The translations under genes were made by a program, and so were the position numbers. From Symbiodinium kawagutii (Eukaryota > Sar > Dinophyceae > Suessiales > Symbiodiniaceae), in the NCBI GenBank assembly GCA_009767595.1, contig VSDK01028396.1:583383-647382 (forward strand): a DNA stretch of 64,000 nucleotides, in the 5' to 3' direction. The notes beneath the pieces are model-generated. The model was not told where the DNA came from. It ran no database searches and worked only from the letters and a program-made list of their open reading frames with translations. This document shows positions 1-11,660 of the stretch, in pieces. How positions within the stretch are numbered: position 1 is the first letter of the stretch; each line of letters opens with the position of its first letter.

Positions 1-581
1 GGCCTGGGACCTTCCCTGAAGTTTCGTGGCACCTGGTCCCCCCTGGGATGATGCGAAGATGTCTTTGATCGTGACTTGGCACTCCACGAGACTCTTCTCA
101 ACAGTGATTTTTTTCGTTTCTGTCGGTTTTCTTTGCAAGCAATAAGGTGGTTTCTCAAAATGGGGGTACCCCCAAAAATGGCTGGTTATTACTGTAAATG
201 ACTACTAGTGGATGATTTGGGGGTACCCCTATTTTGAGAAACAGCAATAAAAACCCTGGACATGAACAAACAGCAAGCACCTGAACCACATTGTACATAC
301 ACACAGTGGTTTGGTACATCCTACAAACAGCATTGTGAATACAAACAACATTCTTCAAATATACGTCTGTGGGTCAAATCCCTGCACACCTGGTTCCCTA
401 TCATTAACCATCATTTTCCCTATAAAATTGTTGGTTATTACCCCCATTAGTGGTTGGTTACTATTGACCCATGGCCACATAGCTGGTATATCCACTACGA
501 TTGTTGGCTATTACCCCTAGTATGAACCATGAATTAACCAACTAGTTAACCATCGGTTGGTTGGTTAACTGCTTGACCCAG
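1..581. repeat. AT-rich non-coding stretch with one MITE-like hairpin
   Basis: No convincing gene is seen. The stretch holds one copy of hairpin family 1 (147-243): its left arm TTTCTCAAAATGGGGGTACC and right arm GGTACCCCTATTTTGAGAAA are near-perfect complements about 50 bp apart. The rest is degenerate TGGTTATTACCCC and GGTTGGTTAAC words that recur throughout the outer zones. Confidence 0.6.
147..243. mobile_element. MITE-like hairpin, family 1 (GGTTTCTCAAAATAGGGG type)
   Basis: This is a palindromic element of about 97 bp. The arms read GGTGGTTTCTCAAAAT plus GGGGTACCCCC on the left and the complement on the right. Related copies, complete or partial, lie at 3155-3464, 9013-9109, 41449-41542, 46366-46464, 47430-47536, 49348-49520, 49640-49828, 55809-55924, 57717-57813 and 58464-58563. 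It has no coding capacity. Size, terminal symmetry and dispersal fit a miniature inverted-repeat element. Confidence 0.7.
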
Positions 582-681
582 CTCACCACACCTCCTCCAA
601 GCCTTCACGAATCGTGGTCCGGGACTCAGGCCCCTGCCACCAATAACTTCATGCCAGTGAAGCCGGGGGCGTCAGGGCACG
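582..681 (+). CDS. candidate small exon, Ser/Pro-rich
   Basis: This GC-richer island of 100 nt follows an acceptor ending TTGACCCAG and is open in one frame, beginning LTTPPPSLHESWSGTQ and ending PVKPGASGHG. A possible donor GTTGAAG follows at once. The peptide resembles ordinary hydrophilic coding sequence, unlike the flanking low-complexity DNA. No family is recognised. It may be an exon of a host gene with very long introns; the other + strand islands in zones 1 and 3 look similar. A chance open frame cannot be excluded because the stretch is short. Confidence 0.4.
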
Positions 682-2539
682 GTTGAAGTTGCGACCAGGC
701 CGTCGCCAAATGTATCCATGAGTAGTTGCACTATATCTTGGATGAAAAGTCCACCAGAAGATGATATAAATCCACCAGGTTGCACTATAAGTCCACCAGG
801 TTGCATGAAAATCAGTTGGACTTATATCATTTCATAATATTCCATCAGAAGAGTAACCTGGTTTGACTATACCATTGGAAGAGTCAAACCAGTTTAAACT
901 GTTTTTTTTTTCCTTCGCGTGAAATTGTATATTTGTGGAAGCGGTCTAACTTATATTAATTGATGCTGGTTTGTATAGACGGCTGGTTTCATGATGAAAC
1001 AACTGGTTTGTAAATACAAAGAGCGGGTCTGTACAGACTTCGAATGTATCATTGCTGGTGCAATACAAATCAGTCTTTCTTCGAAAATTGCGGGTGAATC
1101 AGCATCAAATATAGGGGAGTTATGAATGTGGAACTTCTATATTGATAAACTCCCTATATTCGATGATGGGTCACGGGCACTGGTAAAACTAGGGGAGGTG
1201 AACATTAACACGGATCTTCCATCTCTAGGGGTTACTGTTACTAGAACCCATTATGGGATCATACCGGACCGCTTATTCAGCGTTGCCATAGCCACGCGTA
1301 GGGCCATGTTCACTGCCGTATCGTGGGCTGCGACCAAGTTGATATGGCCAGCCCACCGGACCCCTGGCTGTTCATCTACATATCACTTGGCTCGTTGGGA
1401 AAAACTGCCGGAAACCCCTTTTTTGACCCATCGATTGTAGGGCTTTCCTTAGGATTTTCCGATCAACCACTATTATTCAGCATTATCCATTATCAACCAC
1501 CATTCATGATACCTCTACCTCGAGTTGCCCACCTATCAAGTGTTGTTGTTTCATAAATCAGGCATTGCAGCGTGGTGGCTTGGTATCATCATTGTATAGC
1601 CCAGAGGTCACATGGCTGGGATTCACCATTCCAAATTTGTTGATTCCAAATAAGGAAGTAGTCTAAAACTTGTGGATTGTCCGTTGCTCTGTTTCATCAC
1701 TACACCGTAGTCCTGATATTGTTGATTGTTATCCGCCCTGATTGTCATATTCAATCATCATGCACAATCAGCTAATCAATCATCCACTACCGTCCCTGCC
1801 CTTGACACCGCTGTATGCACCATAGCTTTATTTGGTTTTCAGCTATCATTCAAAACGGGTGCATGCGTCCATTGCTGTGGTATGCTGTGGTGTTTTTGTA
1901 GGTACAAACCTTTACTGCAGATATATGATGCATTTATACCTATACCGATCTCTATGTGTATTGTTTCAATGTACTTTCATCGATACATACACATGTATCG
2001 ATATCGATATCCGGTACGATTGAATGTGTTTGAATTGATCAGAGGTAGTTGTGTCACCACTTGGACTTTGTCCTGCACTTGGTCACGTTCATGGCTGTAA
2101 GTGCTTAGTGGCCTTGCCACCTTAGTTGTGATAAGACAGTGGCTTTATCAGTGGATGATTTAGAGAACATCACTTCGAAGACCCTGAATGCCGTGGATAT
2201 TTATCAACCAAGGGACTATCAATCCTCGGTCAGCATGAATTCCTGATTCTTATGGACACCAAAGACATCATTGGTTCATCACCACGGTTTCATACTGAGG
2301 GATGGTCAAATTTGTTGATAAAAATATAGTCATATTGCTGCACTGGCAGCATAATCATATTGCTGCACTGGCAGCATGTTCATATTGCTGCACCAGCAGT
2401 TAGGAAGTGGGCACTATATCATAGATGATCATCCGAGCAACCATGGTTAGTAACTACACTAAGCGGGTTATACCCTGGATAGAAAGGTTACTACCCCACG
2501 TCAACGATGGTTCAATCCCCTTCCCACATCCTGCTACAG
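682..2539. other. AT-rich intron-like stretch with no clear gene
   Basis: Only short unsupported reading frames are present. From about 2333 to 2400 a 24-26 bp unit (CATATTGCTGCACTGGCAGC) is repeated three times. A GC-richer patch around 1290-1420 is open in one frame but has no convincing acceptor or donor, so it is not called. Confidence 0.5.
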
Positions 2540-2590
2540 GCCCTCCCCAGCGCGGGGTCGGGATCCCTTCGATGACCTGGACATCTTCAA
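2540..2590 (+). CDS. candidate 51-nt micro-exon
   Basis: The acceptor CCTGCTACAG precedes this island and a strong donor CAA|GTGAGC follows it. The single open frame reads PSPARGRDPFDDLDIF with one base of phase on the left and two on the right, so the exon length is divisible by three. Both splice sites are good matches to consensus, which makes this one of the better small-exon candidates in zone 1. The product is unknown. It would belong to the same + strand host transcript as neighbouring islands, but that link is inference. Confidence 0.5.
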
Positions 2591-3810
2591 GTGAGCCGAG
2601 CAAATCAGCGGTGGAGCCTGGAAACACTGGCAGAGTTGACCATAGATCAGGTAGAAAGGTCACAAATCGATTAGTGATCTATGATTGTCTATCAGTTGTA
2701 TATGATTACTTTTAGTAGCCCAGTACCATTGTTAATGATCAATCAGTTGTCACAATAGTAATCATTAGTGGCAACAATAGTAAATCGATAATAATAATCG
2801 GCAATCACAGATTAGATGCTGGGAACAATTGATTAATGGTTGAATCAGCAATCGTAGTAGTGCAAGGCATAATATTCGAGAGTATTCAGACAATCATTTC
2901 GCTGTGATGATTATATAGTGAATGGTACTGAGATCACGATCATAGTAATGCTAGAGATGATCAAGTACGTCATAGAAAGATCACCGATTTGTTAGCATCA
3001 GAATCAATGGTAGCAATTGATTCCAATCAATTGCATTGTGACCAAATCAGATGCTAGCTGTGTTTACTGAATGCCATGATATGATCATTCTTATCATTTG
3101 GCTGAGTTGTTGCTCACTGCCATACCAGGTAGATGACCTATTTGATCAACAAATGGGTGTTCCTGAAAATAGGGGTACCCCCAAATCATCCAATGTTTAT
3201 CTTTATCCTTTAAAAGTATGTGCCAAAATAATGGCACCCCCAAAACCAATGGTTTCCGAGTAAAACAAACATTTTTTGGCGGGCCCCATTGGTTACTCAA
3301 TGCCTTGGCACATACCCTTATGGCAACAAACCAATTGTAGTAATAAACCAGCCATTACAGTTGATATATGCCCTATCATTGGTGATTGTCCCCTTGTTAC
3401 TAGCCATTGTAAATCATTAAGAAACTCATCCATGTTTGGGATTCCCAATTCTAAGAAACCACCAAACGAGCTATAAGGTATACCACCAATGAAGGGTGAA
3501 CTTGTCAAGGCTTCTGGCCTTGAGGCTAGAGCTGTTTGCCAACCGCTAATCTTGTAGAATCAGCGTTACCGTTGGTTCATGACTTCGTGACTTCATGACT
3601 TCGTGACCATTTTTCTGAATGATGTTTTCCTGGGAATTAAGAGTGATAGCCATCTGAAATATACAACATTGAGCTAGGTCCTTGGGAAATCTTGGGAAAT
3701 ATCGACAAGAACACATCCACGGGATCAATATTGATCATGGTCTTAGAGCGCTTTGAAAAATCCACAACCCCAACTTCACATGTTTCCCCACCAAAACAGA
3801 ATCGTTTCAG
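2591..3810. repeat. AT-rich spacer with nested MITE-like hairpins
   Basis: Simple AATGATAGTAATC-type sequence is followed by a family-1 hairpin (3155-3464). Its interior contains a complete family-4 hairpin (3214-3318), recognised by GTATGTGCC at the left and GGCACATACCC at the right. No gene is supported. Confidence 0.6.
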
Positions 3811-3910
3811 AGTGGTGAGGTAGCCCCATGGCTACCGGTGAAGTGCTTCACCCTTGGGGCGCTTGCCGTCTCAGAAGCTGCGACGGTGAAAAAGTCGCTG
3901 AGTTGCGGAG
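3811..3910 (+). CDS. candidate 100-nt exon
   Basis: The acceptor AATCGTTTCAG is followed by 100 open nucleotides reading SGEVAPWLPVKCFTLGALAV and then SEAATVKKSLSCGG, with GTTTTTTTTG as a possible donor. The local base composition is clearly richer in G and C than on either side. The product is unrecognised. Exon size and acceptor type match the island at 582-681. The alternative is a chance open frame in a GC island. Confidence 0.4.
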
Positions 3911-4650
3911 GTTTTTTTTGTGTAAGCTCCTGTGGCTTGATAGTTCGCACTGGTCAACAGATATGATGTCAAAAGGAATGGTTAATGAGCAATGATTTGA
4001 CGGTTGCCACTGGCTATAGTCTGATAGAGATATGGTCAGTTTCACTCCAAACATTGGCAAATCAGAATGTTTAGAGACCATCAGTACGGCGATTCATGTA
4101 TGGACATGGTTATTCATCACGATTAGATACTTATCCAATATTCATGGTAAAAGGTTGATCGTGGTAAACACGTTCTGCTTAACAATTACATACCAATGCA
4201 ACCATGGTCGCTGTCACGAAATCTATATACTAATGATTGATGATGGCGAGTCATGAATTACAAGCTTATCACCCTTCAGTGAACTAAGCTGGTTGGCTGG
4301 CTATTACTATCATTAGGTGAATCATCGCCCATTGCCAGCTTTGTTCAGCAGAGTGTGATACTTTTTTTGGAAGTGATAGCTACTGTTGAGCAAATTGGCG
4401 TAGCAATATGGAACTCACCAGAATGTGATTTATTTGATTTACTGTACCAATCTCAAGTGGTGGACGCTGACTGCAATGCCCACTTTTGTCTGCCTGCAAG
4501 ACTTAGTCCTTCCCTGTTTGAATTATTCGGTTGTGCGGTGCCCTGCCAGGCTCGAAAAGCAAAGCCAGCTGAGCGAAGAGAACGGCTCCCCAGGCGCGAG
4601 CGGGAAAGGCTTGGGATGGTGGTGGATGATTATAGCGACCAACTCAAACT
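3911..4650. other. non-coding or weakly coding stretch
   Basis: This stretch is AT-rich up to about 4400. From 4550 an acceptor-like CCCTGCCAG leads into a GC-richer island (4550-4640) open in more than one frame, including one rich in Arg and Glu. The frame cannot be decided, so no exon is called. Confidence 0.4.
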
Positions 4651-5541
4651 TAAAATGTCGTTTTGGAAAATCGGCGGGGATTTCGCCTTCGGGCACCCCG
4701 AATTTACCGGCAGAATGGAGTTGTTTGAAGAATGTATCGTAAAAAGTGCACATGCACCTTGAAACTTAGAATGCTTTTTTTACTCGCAGTGGACAAAACG
4801 GTCAGAGTGCGAAAACGGACTAAACTTAGAATGCCTCGAGTTTTCAGACAGGATGAGAGAATAGAGGAACATCAGAGAGGAGAGGGCAAGAGAGTGCGAA
4901 CTGTCAGCTTTCTCAACCCATTTCTGGCTTCAGCCCACACAGTTGCGACCGGTTTTTGGCAGAAACTCCAAATGTTCTGAAGGATCTTCAGGGTTGAAAT
5001 TTTTCAATACGCATAGCATGTAGAAAGGTTTTCAGGTTTTCCTTTGCATATATAATCCAAGCGAACGTTCAGCCACGTGAAAAAGCCATGGACCAATCAT
5101 GGTTAAACTCATGTGTCAGGTGTACTGGGAATAAATTCCTTGATTTTTTGGGGGAAACATATGTTTACGAACTGATACTTAGAATGCCACACCAAAATCC
5201 GCTGATCACAGACCGCGTTGCATTATAAGTTACTGCTTACTTTGGCATTTTTCAGGCATTCTAAGTTCAGGGGAAAAATTTTGGAGTTCGCGATGGCATT
5301 CTAAGTTTCATTCTGGCGCTATATGGTGGACGATGGTTGGCAGTGGTGGTTGAGGATGGTGGATGATGGTGGATGATGGTGGATGATGGTGGATTCCGCG
5401 GGTTCAGGCGCAGCAGGTCACTCGCCTAACCACACTGTCCCTGTCACAGTGGATGGGAGCAGTGGGTCATAACTGGAAATCTGCAAGCTGTCATCGACAG
5501 GCAGCGGTAATGACAAGGTAACAACGATTCTAAGTTGAATG
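4651..5541. repeat. cluster of an AACTTAGAATGCC motif in inverted arrangement
   Basis: The motif AACTTAGAATGCC or a close variant occurs in forward orientation near 4651, 4765, 4825 and 5185, and as its complement GGCATTCTAAGTT near 5255, 5293 and 5528. All forward copies precede all reverse copies. The arrangement resembles nested terminal inverted repeats. No gene is seen inside. This motif is different from the box that marks 11149-36175. Confidence 0.6.
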
Positions 5542-5867
5542 CCACATTGCACGGCAATCCCTTTAGGTCACTACAAAGGCACTACATCCATCCTGCCAGG
5601 CAGAAATGTCATTTAATGTCAGTACAGGTGACTGACTCCTCATCGTAAAAAACAACTAACATGTCACACAGACAGCAGTAACACCAAGTGCAAGCATTTG
5701 CCGCAAATGGGGAATAAAAGGGCTGATCGAAGTAACAATTTCAAACCTGAAGAAAAATCCAGCCCTGATTTGGCAGATTTCAGGCATTCACAGGGGGTTC
5801 CACTGGTTCAAGTCACACAAGGCTCGGTCCACTCGAGAAGAGATAGCGACAAACATGGTCTGCACGG

Positions 5868-6626
5868 TCACACAGGTAAGACATGACAATCTTGCACATC
5901 GTCCATGCGATGGCTGCAGCTACCACTGGGAAATGTCTGTGGCTCCTCAACATTCACAACGGCCCAAGCCCTTGGCCTGAGCGTTCCCAGAATCAACACA
6001 GCCATGATCAATAATCTACCATCCTGCCTCGTCAATCTATGACGGGAGTCATTGTCACTCCATGGTGGATACACGGCTGAGAAAACCATTGCACCTATTG
6101 AAATCCCACCCGTAAAAAAAATCCACCAAATGTCCTCACTCCCTGCTTGAACTGAGACAAAGGAAGCAAACCTACGGTCATCCCGTGCACGGATGTGATT
6201 CCAAGATTGCTGTGGGTTCTCACCTTCGACGTCCTTTTTGTAGTTCTCTTCCGAATCACTGGTGCCAATCGTGGTTCGAAATCGAAATGCAGCTGCTTGA
6301 TGGCTTGTCACAACCAAAACATTTCCATTCTTTGACACCATGGCTCCTAGCAGAATCACTGCCACATCCGATTGTGCCAGAGCATCCCATTGTTCTGGAG
6401 TCATCGCCACGTTGACCACACACTTCCTTGGTGATACTTCGCGTTTGCAAAGGGATGGCATTCCCAGGAAAACCATTGCAGTGTACGCGTCACCGTCATC
6501 AGCAATTGTTGCTTCCACCCAGACTTTGCTATGGCCAATCGCAATGGTCTGCTTGAGAGCCACCATGTACGGACCAGTGATCTTGCACTCACAAATCCCA
6601 GGTTGAAGAATGTACCGACGAACCAT
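5868..6626 (-). CDS. hypothetical protein, 252 aa, with two hydrophobic segments
   Basis: This is the longest uninterrupted reading frame in the outer zones, at 252 codons from ATG to TGA on the minus strand. Residues about 25-125 look like a soluble domain with alternating hydrophobic residues. A hydrophobic segment around residues 165-190 (IWWIFFTGGISIGAMVF) and another around 205-220 (LLIMAVLILGTL) could be membrane helices. No family is recognised. It runs opposite to nearly all other coding signals here, so it may be an independent intron-poor gene or a retroposed copy. The start is the first ATG after an upstream stop. Coding status rests on length and amino-acid composition only. Confidence 0.5.
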   Translation of the reverse strand: MVRRYILQPGICECKITGPYMVALKQTIAIGHSKVWVEATIADDGDAYTAMVFLGMPSLCKREVSPRKCVVNVAMTPEQWDALAQSDVAVILLGAMVSKNGNVLVVTSHQAAAFRFRTTIGTSDSEENYKKDVEGENPQQSWNHIRARDDRRFASFVSVQAGSEDIWWIFFTGGISIGAMVFSAVYPPWSDNDSRHRLTRQDGRLLIMAVLILGTLRPRAWAVVNVEEPQTFPSGSCSHRMDDVQDCHVLPV

Positions 6627-6719
6627 GTCTCAAAGGAGAACCACATCATCATGTCCTAGGAATTCCATGGCTCAATTTGCTCCAACCAGCCACGACCAAA
6701 GGACCGGGGGTTTGAGCCT

Positions 6720-7310
6720 ACGTGGCTGGATGATGGTGGATGATGGTTGACAGTGGTGGTTGACAGTGGTGGTTGAGGATGGTGGTTGATGGTTGATGAC
6801 GGTGGATGATGGTGGGTGATGGTTGACAGTGGTGGTTAACAGTGGTGGTTGATGATGGTTGATGATGGTGGATGATGGTGGATGATGGCGGATGATGGTG
6901 GATGACGGTTGGCAGTGGTGGTTGACAGTGGTGGACGATGGTGGATGGTGGTGGACGATGGTGGATGATGGTTCACAATGGTGGTTGACAGTGGTGGTTG
7001 ATGATGGTGGACGATGGTTGACAGTGGTGGTTGAGGATGGTGGATGATGGTGGGTGATGGTGGATGATGGTGGATGATGGTTGACAGTGGTGGTTGACAG
7101 TGGTGGTTGACACTGGTGGTTGAGGATGGTGGTTGATGGTTGATGACGGTGGATGATGGTGGATGATGGTTGGCAGTGGCGGTTGACAGTGGTGGATGCT
7201 GATGGTGGATGATGGTCGATGATGGTGGATGATGGTGGATGATGGTTGACAGTGGTGGTTGATGATGGTTGATGATGGTTTATGATGATGGTGGTCAATG
7301 ATGTTTCATG
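6720..7310. repeat. minisatellite of GGTGGATGAT / TTGACAGTGGTGG words
   Basis: About 590 bp are built from two interspersed words: GGTGGATGATGGT (about 12-13 bp) and GTTGACAGTGGTGGTTGA (18 bp), with GAGGATGGT linkers. A shorter block of the same words occurs at 5325-5400. The minus-strand open frame of Asn-His-Pro-Ser-Thr repeats is a by-product of the repeat and is not called as a gene. Confidence 0.85.
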
Positions 7311-10086
7311 ACCAGTATTTCACGGTTCATGATGGCATTTGATCGTTCATGCATGATGGCTCATAATGGCTCACAATGGTGCATATTTTTTGAAGTTGAT
7401 TGAGAATGCTGAACTAAGGGTGGTTGATTATCATGCACTGTTGTGGTTGATGATGGTGGTTCGTACTGTGCAATACCAGTGGCTTTTTACTGCTCAATAC
7501 TGGTTGTTGGTTGTGGTGATGGTCAATGATTGTTGGCATATGTTCCGTATGTGTATTGCTGGTTATCAATGCTCAATGATATTTGAGAATGGCACATCAA
7601 TCACTACAAATCGGTCATGGCTGATGGTCGGTAATACCGGCATCATGGCTGCCAATACTGGTTGAACATGTTGAACGATGGTTGATGACAAGGGCTACAG
7701 CAACGATGATATAAATTTGACCTGGAAATTAAACAAACACCATCATGAACAAAACACTGCCATGAAGGTCATCCCACACTGGGTATTCAAGTTATACTTA
7801 CCAATGATGAATGGTCGAATAGTAGTCGCAGGGGGATGATGGTTATATAATGATGGCCAATGATGCCAGATCATGATTGATTGATGACAGTTAATTAATG
7901 ATGATCCGGCATCCCATCCTGAAACATTTTTGAGTGATCCAAGTGAGGCGACTACTGAGATTTGGCGACGCTTACCAATGTCAAAAATCAACCAAGGTCG
8001 CTTAGTTTGCGATTTGTTGCAAGCCAAATGTTCGGTGGTTCACAACTGCGGGTGATTTATCATTGTTCCGGGGCTGCCATTGATTTACAATGATCAGGCC
8101 TCCTCAACACTTTGCACAAGTTCAGGAAAACAAAACCATCATCACCTTAATTCTCATGAGCCACGATAAGCCATTGTCAATCATTAGCGACTACCATCAC
8201 CAATCAACCAATCACACAAGTCTTCATAAACCACCATTGACCCCCAAGAAACTTTGATTTTTTTGCATTATGACCCATATTTTGGAGCTCAAGACACACG
8301 CCAGGAGTCTGATGAAAGCCATCAGCGAACGCGCCATGCCAGCGCGATCTGGGACGACTCAGAGAAAAGAATGCCACGCCGTGCCGCTGCTGAGTTCTGA
8401 GCACCAGACACAACTGGGGTTTGTTACGGTTCAGGTGCAAGGTGGCCCGCAGCAGCGGTACCTAACCCTAATTTGTTGGGCAAATAAACGCACTGATAAG
8501 TGTTTGGGGGCCCACTTTGTGGACATGGCCAATTTTTTTGCATTACTATGGCTGGTGGTTTGATTGACATGTGTTTCCCCAATGTAATGCTTGGTTGATT
8601 GACAAAGATATTTATCAGAGGGATCAAACCGCCAAAAACAACATGTCTGTTTTGGGGTGATCGGTTGATATCATCGACGAACAAAACTACATACGTGACT
8701 ATTTGTGGTTAAAAACCCTCACTATCAGTAGTTCGCATTGGCTTATTTCCCAGCCTTCCAGTTACCTTTGCAATAGGTAACCATCCCTGCTTGGTGAAGC
8801 CTGGTTGCCTACTAAGTACATAGGTAACTGGGAGGCAGGGATTGGCTTGGCAAAATTATTGTTTTTCATGACCATCACTTGCTATAACCGTTGTGCGTGA
8901 TGAATTGATCAAACTTCAGCTGTGTTGAAGCTGCTTGGAGGAGAGATGGGGGTGTTTTTCTTGTGAACTTGGTGTTTGTTGATCGGAAAGGTACCTTGGT
9001 ATTGATACACATGGGTGTTTCTCGAAATAGGCGCACCCCCAAATCATCCACTATTAGTTTTTTTTCAACAATAAGCTATCCATTTTGGGGGTTCTCTATT
9101 TTGAGAGCCTTCGGTATATAGTTGTTTTATGCATCTTTGGCGTCGGCATGATGCTGTGGACACACCTCTGTGACACAGTTGTGTTCGAGAATGGAAGATC
9201 TATGGCTTGAAATGGCTGAAAATAGGGGATGGTTCTCTTAGTTGTTAGGGACTACGATCATCAATCCCTACCCTGCCAGTTACCAATATAGGCAACCGCA
9301 GAACCCCCGGCGTAGGGATGGTGGCCTGTTGTAAAGGCAAGTGGAAGGGTAGGGATTATGCTGAATCCTTTTGGCAATGTAATGACATTTAGCAAATATT
9401 CACAGTGAATCATATCATAAGTTGCTGATAATTACCATATGATATCCCGCACCACGACCCACCTCCTACCCCCCATGTATGGACCAATCCAACTGCTGAG
9501 ATTTACCCTTGCAAGGCTACGCAGAGAAGAAAACTACAAGCAATGTGACTGTGTGCTGTGTTTTCTCTTGAAGGATAGATTTTATTGAAACATGTGTTTG
9601 TGTGCATGTTTCTATGTTCCTATATGTGTTTCCATAGGTTTCCTTACTGAATAGATCATCAGTGATCAAGTAGCAGCTGCAGAAAGTGTAGTCGTTCAGC
9701 ATGTTGGAGCACCCCTGTATCCGGTACACGTGGCATCAGTCGATGTTTCTCTTGAGGGCTGGTCTTCAATGCCGCTGATCCCAATGGGATCGCCTTGGTA
9801 CATCATGGACATAGCCCTATGATTTCACACCTTTACTTTATAGGTTTGCTGTAGGTTTTACCTTTTTCATAGGTTTGCTAAAGTAGGTTTTGATGTTGTT
9901 TTAGGTCTCATAGGTGATCATGTTTTCTACGGGTTTGGTATAGTTTTTAAAGATGGGTAAGTAGTTGCATTCTATCTATTGTTTTCTCTCTAGTTAGGTT
10001 TGTTTTACATGTTTTGTGACAATTATGTACCATCAACTGACTGGTCGATGATTTCACATGCTGTATAGGTTTCATAAAGTCCATTA
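7311..10086. other. AT-rich stretch with scattered repeats
   Basis: The stretch begins with TGATGG-type low-complexity sequence. A family-1 hairpin lies at 9013-9109. Two related palindromic segments of about 90 bp (8750-8842 and 9265-9355) begin near CCAGTTACC and end with the complementary GGTAACTGG or similar arms. An open frame from 8270 to 8563 has unremarkable composition and no splice support, so it is not called. There is no firm gene. Confidence 0.5.
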
Positions 10087-10269
10087 TTGACCACTGATTC
10101 AGTTCACGTCGGTGAGTGGACCCGTAGCCAGAGATTGGGCAAGGTCAATTTGTTTGTTCGTGAAGACATCTTTGCGATCGCGGTGCTCCGACGCAACACT
10201 TTTCACTCCGAAGAACTTGCTGAACTAACAACCGGGGCCCATGGTTTCATATGGTGCCCGATGGCTTGA
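10087..10269 (+). CDS. possible exon or small reading frame, 60 aa
   Basis: This is an open frame of 60 codons with mixed, protein-like composition (for example LGKVNLFVREDIFAIAVLRR) in a GC-richer patch. It is followed by a second island around 10290-10340 reading HPYPGDSPEVAGSEA. These may be consecutive coding pieces of the host transcript just left of the 25-kb unit. The splice sites could not be fixed and the product is unknown. Confidence 0.3.
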   Translation: MTTDSVHVGEWTRSQRLGKVNLFVREDIFAIAVLRRNTFHSEELAELTTGAHGFIWCPMA

Positions 10270-11148
10270 AAGCACCAACCAGTTCAACCAACGACTGGTC
10301 ACCCTTACCCCGGCGATTCTCCTGAAGTCGCTGGTTCCGAGGCATAGCTCACCATGACCTTCCCGTGGCTATAGGCTCCAAGTCTCGAGAGGGGCTCCAG
10401 CCTTGAGCGAGTCCGGGGCAGTTGTACAAATCGGCCTCCTTGCGTAGCGCCACTTGGTGTGAAGCAACGGGGTGATCCAGTCATTGCCGGGGCTTCTGGG
10501 TGGGTTACTGTGGGTGATTGCTCCTATAGTACTGCTGGATTGTGCCTGTTGAAAATGTGGAATGGATTGTTGCTGCTGTTATTTTGGGGGATGGATTAGA
10601 CTGTTGAAGCCTATCATCCTGCAATCCGGTCAACGAAAAAAACACGCAAAAACCATCAAAAACCTATAAACAGTCTCAATACTCACCAGAGCAGTTTCTT
10701 TGGGTGGATTTTCTGAAACCCACGGTGACAACCTCAGGTGTATACACGAAGATGGCTTGTGGTCCTTGACCATTCCAATGGTGGGAATAAACAATTACCT
10801 GCTTGGTGGTTTCTCACATGTTTTATTTTCCCTAGTAGTGATTAACAATTGGTTGGTTGACGAACATTTTTCAGACTGGTTTTGAAACCACCAACCAGTT
10901 ACAGTACAGTTTGGCGGCGTGGGGATATAGCCCAGCAATGCATGGAATGCATGGCAGAACCATCATTTTGCCATCGCACCATGCTCACGCCGTCAGAAAT
11001 CTTTGTTTAGCGGTATGACTTTTCTGGGCTTCGAGTGGGATGGGGTTAGTAGGCACCTTGCCATCGTTTTGTGCTTCCCGTTTTGAGGATTCTTCGCAGC
11101 AACAGTGAACGGCTTAATGATGGTTAATCATAGTTGTTCATGATCATT
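10270..11148. repeat. non-coding stretch with family-2 hairpin
   Basis: After a GC-rich patch to about 10460 the sequence is AT-rich. A MITE-like hairpin of family 2 lies at 10803-10898, with arms TTGGTGGTTT and AAACCACCAACC and the internal words TTGGTTGAC and TTTTCAGA. The end of this stretch (11123-11150) is one copy of the 28-bp direct repeat that recurs at 36212-36239. Confidence 0.55.
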
Positions 11149-11150
11149 TA
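11123..11150 (+). repeat. 28-bp direct repeat flanking the 25-kb unit, left copy
   Basis: The 28 bases starting GTTAATCATAGTTG and ending GATCATTTA are identical to 36212-36239. The left copy abuts the left inverted terminus. The right copy starts 36 bp beyond the right terminus. Weaker similarity (GGCTTAATGAT) extends to the left of both copies. Confidence 0.8.
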
Positions 11151-11180
11151 TACTAGGGGCTGGTGTCTTAGGAGTTGCCG
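11149..11180 (+). repeat. left terminal inverted repeat of the 25-kb unit
   Basis: It begins TATACTAGGGGCTGGTG and continues into the reverse box TCTTAGGAGTTG. It matches the complement of 36144-36175 at 23 of 32 positions, including 12 of the first 15, which lie outside the box itself. None of the internal reverse-box copies inspected has a TATACTA lead, so these two ends are special. Confidence 0.55.
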
Positions 11181-11197
11181 AAGGTACCCTGGAATTT

Positions 11198-11660
11198 TTG
11201 AATCCCAAGTCATCTGATTAGTGATGTTTTGCGCACCCCCTCACAAAATCCCAAGTCATGATGTGAAAAGCATGCTTCAAGCAGCCTTGGTCACTAGTTG
11301 AAAGTGCTGCCGCGCAACGTCAAATTCAATTGCAATGAGTGACAATGAACTGCCAATGGCCACATGAGATGGGAGTTGAGAACCTCTTATGCAGGCACCT
11401 AAGACGGGTAATTTGATGTCTTGCCTGAGCTCTTGCAATGGTATCCAGAGGTCCCAATCTTCGATGTCACAGGAGTTGTGGAAACTGTTCTTCTTCGTTA
11501 ATTCAAACTGGAGGACGTTCCGAAAAAAACATAGAATCGCATGAGATAGGATGTGATCTGTTGGTTACCTTTTGCATTACGCGAGCGGTGCCCAAACGCA
11601 GCAAGGTAAGATGTCATAGGAGGTGTAGAGATCCTGGTCATTCTAGTATGGTCTTTAGCC
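11198..11660. repeat. first box copies of the unit (two forward, three reverse)
   Basis: Forward boxes lie near 11198 and 11243 and reverse boxes near 11364, 11463 and 11605. The last reads GATGTCATAGGAGGTGTAG, so an AG acceptor could follow directly. Between them is non-repetitive sequence that may include short exons; none could be defined. Confidence 0.5.

Noticed and set aside
6672..7298. A 208-codon minus-strand frame rich in Asn, His, Pro, Ser and Thr
   Set aside because: It lies wholly within a minisatellite whose word lengths happen to keep the frame open.
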